Below, piece by piece: positions 1 through 4,881 of a stretch of 6,118 nt of DNA. This DNA is from Pirellulales bacterium (GTDB lineage: Bacteria > Planctomycetota > Planctomycetia > Pirellulales > JALHLM01). Positions within the stretch are counted from its first letter, which is position 1, and every line of letters begins with the position of its first letter. The notes beneath the pieces are model-generated. The model saw only the letters and a list, made by a program, of their open reading frames with translations, was not told where the DNA came from and did no database searches. The position numbers and the translations under genes were made by a program. The stretch covers positions 1-6,118 of the forward strand of contig JALHLM010000385.1 in assembly GCA_022844585.1 (NCBI GenBank), in the 5' to 3' direction.

Positions 1-14
1 GCACAAACAAAATA

Positions 15-91
15 GAGCCAGACGCGGGAGCGCCTGGAGTGAATCGTAAGCGTCGTCGACAGTTCACTCCGGGCGCTCACGCTTCCGGCTC
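15..91. repeat. Imperfect inverted repeat IR1 (29-bp arms, 19-nt spacer)
   Basis: The left arm at 15-43 begins GAGCCAGACGCG and ends GGAGTGAA. The right arm at 63-91 is its reverse complement with four mismatches (25 of 29 match). As RNA it would fold into a long hairpin. It begins 32 nt beyond the stop codon of the minus-strand Dabb gene, so it could end or protect that transcript, but no T-tract follows. The arm shares the spaced core AGCC-x-GACGCG-xx-AGCG with the inverted repeats at 726-828 and 6012-6099, which suggests a related family. Confidence 0.8.
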
Positions 92-122
92 GAAAAATTC
101 TCGGATGCGCGTGAATGCGCGA

Positions 123-560
123 CTACGGTGCTCCGATGTTCGAGTCGAAGACCCGCACGGATTTCCAGGTGCTCTTGTTTTCTTCGATGAACTGCAGGTG
201 CCGCGGGTGCGTCTGGTACTCGTCGTGGGCGGCGCGGTTCTTGAAGACCACGTGCAGGCCCACGTCGAAATCGCGGACGTTCACCGGGCGATCGAGGTCC
301 TCGGCGATGATGCCGGCCGAGTAGTAGACCGTGCCGTCGTGGTCGTTCAGGTATTTGTCGCAGGCCGCGGCCAGTTTGGCGCGGTTTTCGGGCGTGCTGT
401 CATTCAGCGTGAAAAAGACCATGTGCGCTAACATTGGTTCCGCGGCTTCTCCCTTCTCGTCGGGGAAGGCGGCGGCGCGATCCGGCAGCAGCCCTCCCTG
501 AATGGTGATGATGGCGAACAACACGGCCCCGACGGCCGACAACAAGGCCCAGCGTTTCAT
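123..560 (-). CDS. Exported Dabb-domain (stress-responsive alpha/beta barrel) protein
   Basis: A 145-residue protein. Residues 1-25 (MKRWALL then a hydrophobic stretch) look like a signal peptide or N-terminal anchor, with a plausible cleavage near the AAA at 29-31. Residues about 43-138 resemble a Dabb ferredoxin-like domain: an opening strand LAHMVFFTL, the pattern DFDVGLHVVFKN (98-109), and a closing helix with HDEYQTHPRHLQFIEE (112-127). Dabb domains usually form dimeric barrels, and members range from stress-induced plant proteins to small-molecule enzymes, so no reaction can be named. The ATG at 560 is chosen because GGAG at 570-573 lies 9 nt upstream and the signal peptide follows at once. 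An in-frame start at 728 would add 56 low-complexity residues and run into the repeat at 726, so it is unlikely. The gene is transcribed away from the Flp pilin. An exported Dabb protein is less usual than the cytoplasmic form. Confidence 0.85.
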   Translation of the reverse strand: MKRWALLSAVGAVLFAIITIQGGLLPDRAAAFPDEKGEAAEPMLAHMVFFTLNDSTPENRAKLAAACDKYLNDHDGTVYYSAGIIAEDLDRPVNVRDFDVGLHVVFKNRAAHDEYQTHPRHLQFIEENKSTWKSVRVFDSNIGAP

Positions 561-601
561 CGCGGCGATCTCCAGTGGCGAATGGGAACGAAGGACCGGC
601 G

Positions 602-630
602 AATATAACGCTTTTGCCGCGCGAGGTCGA
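602..630 (-). promoter_or_regulatory. Candidate sigma70-type promoter for the Dabb gene
   Basis: Read on the minus strand, TCGACC at 630-625 (4 of 6 to TTGACA) is followed after 17 nt by TATATT at 607-602 (5 of 6 to TATAAT). Transcription would start near 595 and give a leader of about 35 nt before the ATG at 560. This is a pattern match only. Confidence 0.4.
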
Positions 631-658
631 ATCTCCCGCGCCGCGGAGGCAGAGGAGT

Positions 659-893
659 TAACCGCGAAATGCGAGAAAGGGGCGCGAAAAGGGCGAGGGC
701 GATGATCGTCCGATGGAGACGAGTACACTAGCCCGACGCGCCAGCGAGGGGGAGTTGACGGTGGAATCTGAGTAAACGTCGTACACAGTTCCGCGGTCCG
801 CTCCCCTCGCTGGCGCGTCGGGCTAGTGAAAAAAATTCCGCGACGGGACGGCGGTCGGATCCATTTCGCGTGATTTCGCGTATTTCGCGGTTA
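659..893. repeat. Outer imperfect inverted repeat of TTTCGCG-type arms
   Basis: The left arm at 659-691 starts TAACCGCGAAAT and continues with GAAA and CGCGAAA units. The right arm at 861-893 is its imperfect reverse complement and ends ATTTCGCGGTTA. The outer 12 bp pair perfectly; the inner part needs a one-base gap and has several mismatches. The arms enclose the perfect inverted repeat at 726-828. The right arm is clearly related to the element arms at 3244-3275 and 3528-3559. Confidence 0.6.
726..828. repeat. Perfect inverted repeat IR2 (26-bp arms, 51-nt spacer)
   Basis: The left arm at 726-751 reads CACTAGCCCGACG then CGCCAGCGAGGGG. The right arm at 803-828 is its exact reverse complement. 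The pairing continues past the perfect core with a single G insertion on the left side. The spacer at 752-802 shows no gene. The same arm with substitutions recurs at 2555-2729 and 6012-6099. The repeat lies between two divergent genes, upstream of both. Confidence 0.9.
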
Positions 894-930
894 CAACCGT
901 TTCAATTAAGCCCATTTCGCAACTGTGGAT

Positions 931-959
931 TTGACATCCCCTCAAGAGTGACCTAGGGT
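931..959 (+). promoter_or_regulatory. Candidate sigma70-type promoter for the Flp pilin
   Basis: TTGACA at 931-936 matches the -35 consensus fully. After 17 nt comes TAGGGT at 954-959, a weak -10 (3 of 6). Transcription would begin near 966 and give a leader of about 66 nt before the ATG at 1033. The perfect -35 makes this the strongest promoter-like site upstream of the gene, but the weak -10 may mean activator dependence or a chance match. Confidence 0.4.
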
Positions 960-1032
960 TTCTTAGCCTGAAGTGCAGGCACACTCATCTCAAGCGACCC
1001 GTTCGGGTAAATCTGGAAGGTAGGTGGTAACC

Positions 1033-1212
1033 ATGTCTAAGCTGTTCGAGTTCCTCCGCGATGAAGATGGGGCAACCGCCGTGGAATACGCGGTGATGCT
1101 CGCGCTAATTTTGCTGGTGGCAATTGGCTCCATTTCGACGCTCGGCGCGCAATCCGGCGGCATGTGGGGCGGAATCGACGGCGATTTGACCGCCGCTGGC
1201 TTCGGCAACTAG
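1033..1212 (+). CDS. flp: Flp family type IVb pilin (prepilin)
   Basis: A 59-residue prepilin. The N-terminus is a short charged leader, FEFLRDEDG, ending in Gly13. It is followed by ATAVEYAVMLALI, which carries the Flp hallmark Glu at position +5 of the mature protein (Glu18) and the adjacent Tyr19. A hydrophobic helix runs to about residue 37. A prepilin peptidase of the TadV/CpaA kind would cut after Gly13, and mature subunits would assemble into Flp/Tad surface fibres used in adhesion. The C-terminus is short and Gly-rich. The ATG at 1033 is chosen over a GTG nine bases upstream because AGGTGG at 1022-1027 lies 5 nt before it. No other tad genes are present here, so assembly partners must be encoded elsewhere. 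Length and motif fit the family well. Confidence 0.93.
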   Translation: MSKLFEFLRDEDGATAVEYAVMLALILLVAIGSISTLGAQSGGMWGGIDGDLTAAGFGN

Positions 1213-1232
1213 GCGTCGCCTTGGGCGGCGCC
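1212..1232 (+). terminator. GC-rich hairpin at the flp stop codon, possible terminator
   Basis: GGCGTCGCC at 1212-1220 pairs with GGCGGCGCC at 1224-1232 across a 3-nt TTG loop, giving nine pairs including one G-T wobble. The stem starts on the last base of the flp stop codon. No T-tract follows, so it is either a weak intrinsic terminator or a 3' stabilising stem for the pilin mRNA. Confidence 0.45.
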
Positions 1233-1351
1233 GCTGGCAACTAAAGCACTTAAATCTGGCGGTGCGCGCCGAGGCCTGGCCGCGTAAGTGGTTAGGTAGC
1301 CGGTGTTTTCGCTTGTTTGCGTCGTTTTGGCCAGCGCGGGCGCCTGAGTAT

Positions 1352-1380
1352 TTGCCGAGGTTTGGCCGGCTTGATAAGAT
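1352..1380 (+). promoter_or_regulatory. Candidate promoter for the site-2 protease gene
   Basis: TTGCCG at 1352-1357 (4 of 6) and TAAGAT at 1375-1380 (4 of 6) are separated by 17 nt. The site would give a leader of roughly 60 nt before the ATG at 1450. The rest of the 237-base spacer 1213-1449 holds the hairpin at the flp stop and nothing else I can name. Confidence 0.3.
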
Positions 1381-1449
1381 GACGTGGTCACAAGCCACGA
1401 AGCCTGCGGGAACAGCGGCGGGATCATCCGTCGTCTCCCCACCATTGCC

Positions 1450-2481
1450 ATGCACGACCACTCCGGGTGGTACTTATACCTGGGTCGCTGGGCCGGTGTG
1501 CGCGTTAAGCTGCACGCCTCGTTCGTGTTCTTGGCGGTGCTGCTGGTCTATACCGCGACGCTGCCTTCTCCAGCGCCGGCTCATGCCGCCTGGCACGCCT
1601 TGTTGACCACGCTGCTATTGTTTGCCAGCGTCGTCCTCCATGAATTTGGCCATTGCCTCGCTGCCTGGCGGCTCGGCGGCAGCGTCAGTCAGGTGGTGCT
1701 CTTTCCACTCGGCGGTCTGGCCTCGGCGCATTTTGACGGCGAACCCCAGGACGAGATGCGCGTGGCCATGGCGGGCCCGACGGCGAATCTGCTGGTGTGC
1801 CTGGGCTTGCTGCCGGTAATGTGGTCGATGGACGTTGAACTGATTCGATTGTTCCACGTGCTGCGGCCGCCGGCGCTGGGCGAGGCGATGTCGCTGCGCC
1901 TCGTTCTGGAGACGGTCTTCTACCTCAATTGGCTATTGACGATCGCGAATTTGATTCCGGCCATGCCTTTGGATGGCGGCCGAATTCTGCGCGCGGCACT
2001 CACGCCTTCGGTCGGAGCGAATCAGGCCTCGCTGGTGACGGCGCGGACCGGCCAGTTCATTGCCCTGATTTTGCCGCTGCTGGCTTGGGGGGTCGGCGTG
2101 TTCGACGTCGGCGCCAACTTCTGGGCGCCGGTGGCCGTCGTCAGCATTTTGCTGTTTTTCAGCGCGAAGCAGGAAATCGAACGGCTGATGGACTCCGAGC
2201 AGGACGAGGGGGGGCCGTTCGGATACGATTTTTCGCAAGGCTATACCAGCCTGGAGCGCCGCCTGGCCCCGCCGACTCCGCGACGCAAGAACACGGTGCA
2301 ACGCTGGCTGGAACGCCGCCGCCGCGCCCGTGAGCAGCGTCGGCTAGAGACCGAAGCCATGGAAGAGCAACGCCTCGACGGCATCCTGGCCCGCTTGAAC
2401 GAGGTCGGCATCCAGAACCTCAGCTCCGAAGAACGCGACATTCTGCGTCGCGTCAGCCAGCGCTACCGCAATCGACAGTAG
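1450..2481 (+). CDS. Site-2 protease family (M50) membrane metalloprotease
   Basis: A 343-residue intramembrane zinc protease. The M50 zinc site HEFGH is at 64-68 in the second membrane helix, an AGP turn is at 108-110, and the second half-site NLIPAMPLDGGR is at 167-178, with Asp175 as the third zinc ligand. About six hydrophobic segments are visible (19-37, 48-66, 104-123, 148-170, 201-219, 223-238). There is no PDZ or CBS domain. From about residue 239 the protein is soluble, very basic (RRRRAREQRR) and helical. It ends in a conserved-looking motif with RLDGILARLNEVG and LSSEERDILRRVS (308-337), of a kind I recall at the C-termini of bacterial rhomboid proteases. Such enzymes cut transmembrane regulators or signal-peptide remnants; the substrate is unknown. 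The ATG at 1450 has no clear Shine-Dalgarno sequence. It is preferred over an in-frame GTG at 1384 because the extra 22 residues look unlike a protein of this family. Confidence 0.9.
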   Translation: MHDHSGWYLYLGRWAGVRVKLHASFVFLAVLLVYTATLPSPAPAHAAWHALLTTLLLFASVVLHEFGHCLAAWRLGGSVSQVVLFPLGGLASAHFDGEPQDEMRVAMAGPTANLLVCLGLLPVMWSMDVELIRLFHVLRPPALGEAMSLRLVLETVFYLNWLLTIANLIPAMPLDGGRILRAALTPSVGANQASLVTARTGQFIALILPLLAWGVGVFDVGANFWAPVAVVSILLFFSAKQEIERLMDSEQDEGGPFGYDFSQGYTSLERRLAPPTPRRKNTVQRWLERRRRAREQRRLETEAMEEQRLDGILARLNEVGIQNLSSEERDILRRVSQRYRNRQ

Positions 2482-2634
2482 TTCGCCGACGGAGGTGCGC
2501 GAACCGCGGTTGCGTGCAAGCACTCCGGTAAGTCGTTGGGACGTTCGTTCCCATACTAGCCCGTAGCGCCAGCGAGGGGGAGACGACCACGGCGATCGCT
2601 TGACGTGAACGCCAGACCGACTCTCCGTTTTGAA

Positions 2635-2652
2635 ACGATCGCACTCGATCGT
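2635..2652. repeat. Small perfect hairpin in the IR3 spacer
   Basis: ACGATCG at 2635-2641 pairs exactly with CGATCGT at 2646-2652 across the loop CACT. It sits near the middle of the spacer between the two IR3 arms, so a folded transcript would be a hairpin on top of a longer stem. It has no T-tract. Confidence 0.5.
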
Positions 2653-2681
2653 CGTAGCAATGTCCGCTCGGCGTATTCGTT

Positions 2682-2687
2682 TAGAAT
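2682..2687 (+). promoter_or_regulatory. Candidate -10 element for the DinB-like gene
   Basis: TAGAAT matches TATAAT at 5 of 6 positions and lies 70 bases before the ATG at 2758. No acceptable -35 is found at 16-19 nt spacing. If used, the transcript would start inside the IR3 spacer and carry only the right arm, so the long stem could not form in this mRNA. Confidence 0.22.
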
Positions 2688-2757
2688 GTCAGCAACGCCC
2701 TCTCCCCCTCGCTGGCGCTACGGGCTAGTGTGACGCTTCGTACACTTGGAGTCGTAT

Positions 2758-3225
2758 ATGGACCCGAATCTGATCGAGCGCTACGCCTCCGGCGGGCCGC
2801 TGGTGCAGCAGGCTATTGAAGGGATCAGCCACGCGGAAATGAATGCGTATCCCGTGCCTGGGACGTGGAGCATTCAGGAGATCGTGTTGCACCTGATGGA
2901 CAGCGATCTGATCGGGGCCGACCGCATGAAGCGGGTCGCTGCCGAGGAACATCCCACGCTGATTGGCTACAACGAGACGCTGTTCGCAAAATGTCTCTAT
3001 GCGCCCGAAATCGACGCGAGGCTGGCCGCGGAGATTTTCGCGTTGAACCGCCGGATGACGGCCGCCATGTTGGCGCGACTGCCGGACGCGGCGCTCGCCC
3101 GGACCGGCTATCACAACGAACACGGCGACATGACCTTGGAGCAGTTTCTGAACAACTACTCCCAGCACTTGGACCATCACCTGAAGTTTATCCGCGAAAA
3201 GCGGCGGCTGCTGGGCAAGGGGTGA
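2758..3225 (+). CDS. DinB/YfiT-like metal-binding four-helix-bundle protein
   Basis: A 155-residue protein with the layout of the DinB superfamily. The pattern PGTWSIQEIVLHLMDSD (34-50) supplies His45, and the C-terminal helix carries HLDHHLKFI (137-145) with His137 and His141 in HxxxH spacing. Together these form the usual three-histidine metal site. Family members are mostly cytoplasmic; several bind Zn or Ni, and some act as thiol-dependent transferases (for example with bacillithiol or mycothiol), but the substrate cannot be read from the sequence. Length is typical. The ATG at 2758 is chosen because GGAG at 2748-2751 lies 6 nt upstream. An in-frame TTG at 2746 overlaps that ribosome binding site and is rejected. 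The gene stands alone, flanked upstream by IR3 and downstream by the element at 3244. Confidence 0.88.
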   Translation: MDPNLIERYASGGPLVQQAIEGISHAEMNAYPVPGTWSIQEIVLHLMDSDLIGADRMKRVAAEEHPTLIGYNETLFAKCLYAPEIDARLAAEIFALNRRMTAAMLARLPDAALARTGYHNEHGDMTLEQFLNNYSQHLDHHLKFIREKRRLLGKG

Positions 3226-3243
3226 TTTGGGCCATCCAGGAGT

Positions 3244-3559
3244 TAGCCCGCGAAACACGCGAAACACACGAAAGGGAAGAGATCCGAGTGTTTCATTTTA
3301 TGATGAATCGTTTTGGGACGACGGTCCGGCCGCCCCGTTGGGGCTACCCGGCGCCTATTGTCGTTTCTTCCAGGGGTTTCGCTTCGCTCTACCCCTGGCT
3401 ACTGACGGTCGCCCCTGTTGGGGCTTGGATTCGCAATTGGGGCTTGTATTCACCCGCCCGACACTGGATTCCCCCACTCGATACTGAATTTGTCCATTCG
3501 AAGATCGATAGGTGACTTAACGGAATTCCTTTCGTGTGTTTCGCGTGTTTCGCGGACTA
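3244..3559. mobile_element. MITE-like repeat element with 32-bp inverted ends
   Basis: The left end at 3244-3275 contains CCGCGAAACACGCGAAAC followed by ACACGAAAGG. The right end at 3528-3559 is its reverse complement with a single mismatch in 32 bp (28 bp are perfect). The 252-base interior encodes no transposase. It carries CCCCGTTGGGGC-type stems at 3332-3344 and 3412-3425 and an 8-bp hairpin CCAGGGGT/ACCCCTGG at 3370-3398. No clear target-site duplication flanks the ends. A non-autonomous repeat of MITE or REP type is the simplest reading; whether it moves is not shown by this copy. Confidence 0.55.
3370..3398. repeat. Hairpin inside the 3244-3559 element
   Basis: CCAGGGGT at 3370-3377 and ACCCCTGG at 3391-3398 are perfect reverse complements around a 13-nt loop rich in TTCGC. 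It lies between two similar GCCCC-GGGGC mini-stems (3332-3344 and 3412-3425), so the interior of the element is itself strongly structured. Confidence 0.6.
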
Positions 3560-3706
3560 TAAAAATGCTCGGGAAGCCCCCTCTGCTGGGTCTTGGGTCG
3601 CCCTATCTTCTCTAGGAGAAATGCCACTCGGGCGTTACTCTTTTCCGACCTTCGCGATGGCGATTTCGACAGGGAAGTTCGTCGATTCGTTTCGCGAGGA
3701 AGCTTG

Positions 3707-3744
3707 GATTCCACGCCGCATCCCGTCGCGGCGTGCTGGGAATC
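3707..3744 (+). promoter_or_regulatory. Bulged 13-bp hairpin in the leader of the MA-like peptidase
   Basis: The outer stem GATTCC (3707-3712) pairs with GGAATC (3739-3744). The inner stem ACGCCGC (3713-3719) pairs with GCGGCGT (3728-3734). The loop is 8 nt and there is a one-sided 4-nt bulge at 3735-3738. All 13 pairs are Watson-Crick. It ends 36 nt before the peptidase start codon and 21 nt before its ribosome binding site. It could be a 5' leader structure or attenuator, but no T-tract follows. Confidence 0.45.
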
Positions 3745-3780
3745 TCGATCGATTGACCCTGGCATGGAGGCCCCGCGAGC

Positions 3781-4881
3781 ATGGAGGCTCTTTTTCCACG
3801 GCTGCTGGTCTGCGCAGTCGCCTTGGCGTCGTTAGGCGCCAGTCACCGGACCCCGAATTTTGTCGTCAATGCTTCGACGCCTAAACTGGCTCAGGAGATC
3901 GGCGCGGCTGCGGAGAAATACCGCGTCGAAATGGCCGAGCTTTGGCTCGGGCACACGTTGCCGGATTGGTCGCAGCCCTGCCCGATTACGGCCGACGTCG
4001 GTGAAAAAGGCGCCGGCGGCGTGACCAGCTTCGTGTTCGATCGCGGCGAGGTTTACCGCTGGGAGATGGCCGTCCAAGGCACCCGGGAGCGCGTGCTCGA
4101 TTCCGTGCTGCCGCACGAAGTAACGCACACGATTTTCGCCTCGCACTTTCGGCAGCAGTTGCCGCGCTGGGCCGATGAAGGCGCCTGCACCACGGTCGAG
4201 CACAACAGCGAACGCGACAAGCACCGGCATCTGCTGGTGCAGTTTCTGCAAACCGGTCGTGGGATTGCCTTCAACGACATGTTTCGCATGAAGGAGTATC
4301 CGCACGACATCCTGCCGCTGTACTCACAGGGACATGCGCTCGCGCAGTTTCTGATTGGCAAGAAGGGGCCGAAGGCATTCGTGCGATTTGTCGAAGAAGG
4401 ATTGGATACGGACGATTGGGCGGCGGCCGTCGACAAGCATTACGGATTCCACGATCTCAGCGAACTGCAAACCGATTGGCTGGCCTGGGTGAAGCGAGGT
4501 TGCCCGGAAGAGATCGCGATTCCGGAAGTCGAAGATCCGTTGGACTCGTCCCCGACCTTCGTCGCTGCCAGTCTGCGTGGCAACGCGATCGAGCGTCAAC
4601 CGCGCCCGACTCCGAATCTGATCTACCGCGCCCAGAACGCGCCGCCCTCCAAGAAAGCGAAATCGGAGGCCGCGCCGCGACCGGCAAATGGCGTGTCGAC
4701 AGACGGCTGGCGGGCTCCGGTCGGAAATCGTCGGATGCGCTCGCTGTCCGGTGATTCGCCGATGGCGGAGCCGCCTGTCGAGGCCGATCCGGTGGTGGAC
4801 GACCAGCCGACCGCAACGACGGACGATGTGGCGCGGGAAGTCATCTTCGAATGGCGCCGCGACGACCATCGGGTCAGGTAG
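3781..4881 (+). CDS. Secreted MA-like zinc peptidase (gluzincin type) with disordered tail
   Basis: A 366-residue protein. A short N-terminal hydrophobic stretch (8-20, ending LGAS) looks like a signal peptide. The catalytic domain spans about 22-240. HEVTH at 112-116 is an HExxH zinc site, and WADEG at 130-134 supplies Glu133 as the likely third ligand, the arrangement of MA-clan gluzincins. PRWADEGACTTVE (128-140) and a helix around LYSQGHALAQFLIG (180-193) fit the peptidase MA-like family. Residues about 241-366 are rich in Pro, Ala, Asp and Arg, with no recognisable fold and probably disordered. The enzyme presumably acts outside the cytoplasmic membrane; its substrate is unknown. The start is supported by GGAGG at 3766-3770, 10 nt upstream. 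The final codons overlap the convergent cytidylyltransferase gene by 8 bp. The signal peptide is short and could be missed by prediction tools. Confidence 0.85.
   Translation: MEALFPRLLVCAVALASLGASHRTPNFVVNASTPKLAQEIGAAAEKYRVEMAELWLGHTLPDWSQPCPITADVGEKGAGGVTSFVFDRGEVYRWEMAVQGTRERVLDSVLPHEVTHTIFASHFRQQLPRWADEGACTTVEHNSERDKHRHLLVQFLQTGRGIAFNDMFRMKEYPHDILPLYSQGHALAQFLIGKKGPKAFVRFVEEGLDTDDWAAAVDKHYGFHDLSELQTDWLAWVKRGCPEEIAIPEVEDPLDSSPTFVAASLRGNAIERQPRPTPNLIYRAQNAPPSKKAKSEAAPRPANGVSTDGWRAPVGNRRMRSLSGDSPMAEPPVEADPVVDDQPTATTDDVAREVIFEWRRDDHRVR

Larger units (their letters stand above)
561..1032. other. Repeat-rich divergent intergenic region between the Dabb gene and flp
   Basis: I see no credible gene in these 472 bases. 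The stretch holds candidate promoters for both flanking genes (602-630 minus, 931-959 plus) and two nested inverted repeats: outer TTTCGCG-type arms at 659-691 and 861-893, and inner arms at 726-751 and 803-828. Because the two genes diverge, the repeats sit upstream of both and are not simple terminators. The pilin leader also carries a small ACCC-GTTC-GGGT hairpin at 997-1008. Confidence 0.7.
2555..2729. repeat. Perfect inverted repeat IR3 (29-bp arms, 117-nt spacer)
   Basis: The left arm at 2555-2583 reads ACTAGCCCGTAGCG then CCAGCGAGGGGGAGA. The right arm at 2701-2729 is its exact reverse complement. The spacer at 2584-2700 contains a separate perfect hairpin at 2635-2652. The arm matches IR2 except for two substitutions (GAC to GTA), and both are compensated in the partner arm. 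The element fills most of the 276-base gap between the site-2 protease and the DinB-like gene. Confidence 0.9.
3226..3780. other. Non-coding repeat region between the DinB-like gene and the MA-like peptidase
   Basis: These 555 bases have no gene I would defend. The left part is filled by the inverted-end element 3244-3559, which starts 19 bases after the DinB-like stop. The remainder holds a TATAAA at 3558-3563 without a good -35, the bulged hairpin at 3707-3744, and the ribosome binding site GGAGG at 3766-3770. Open frames across the stretch have the composition of the repeats and no recognisable protein motif. Confidence 0.65.

Noticed and set aside
1384..1449. N-terminal extension of the site-2 protease from the GTG at 1384
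   Set aside because: The 22 added residues do not look membrane-associated or family-like, no Shine-Dalgarno sequence precedes the GTG, and the candidate promoter would leave almost no leader.
1105..1461. Minus-strand open frames opposite flp and its downstream spacer
   Set aside because: Antisense to a canonical pilin gene, with no recognisable domain.
1590..1605. Sigma54-like TGGCAC in the protease gene
   Set aside because: It lies inside coding sequence, and the spacing to a TTGC-like box is wrong.
2533..2554. GGGACGTTCGTTCCC as a terminator for the protease gene
   Set aside because: Only four pairs form and there is no T-tract; too weak to call.
2865..3515. 216-residue plus-strand open frame overlapping the DinB-like gene and the 3244-3559 element
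   Set aside because: It reads a different frame across a well-supported gene and then through repeat DNA. It has no domain pattern and no ribosome binding site that I can see.
3534..3884. Open frames through 3534-3884 upstream of the peptidase
   Set aside because: They run through the inverted-end arm and the bulged hairpin, carry no motif, and end inside the peptidase in another frame.
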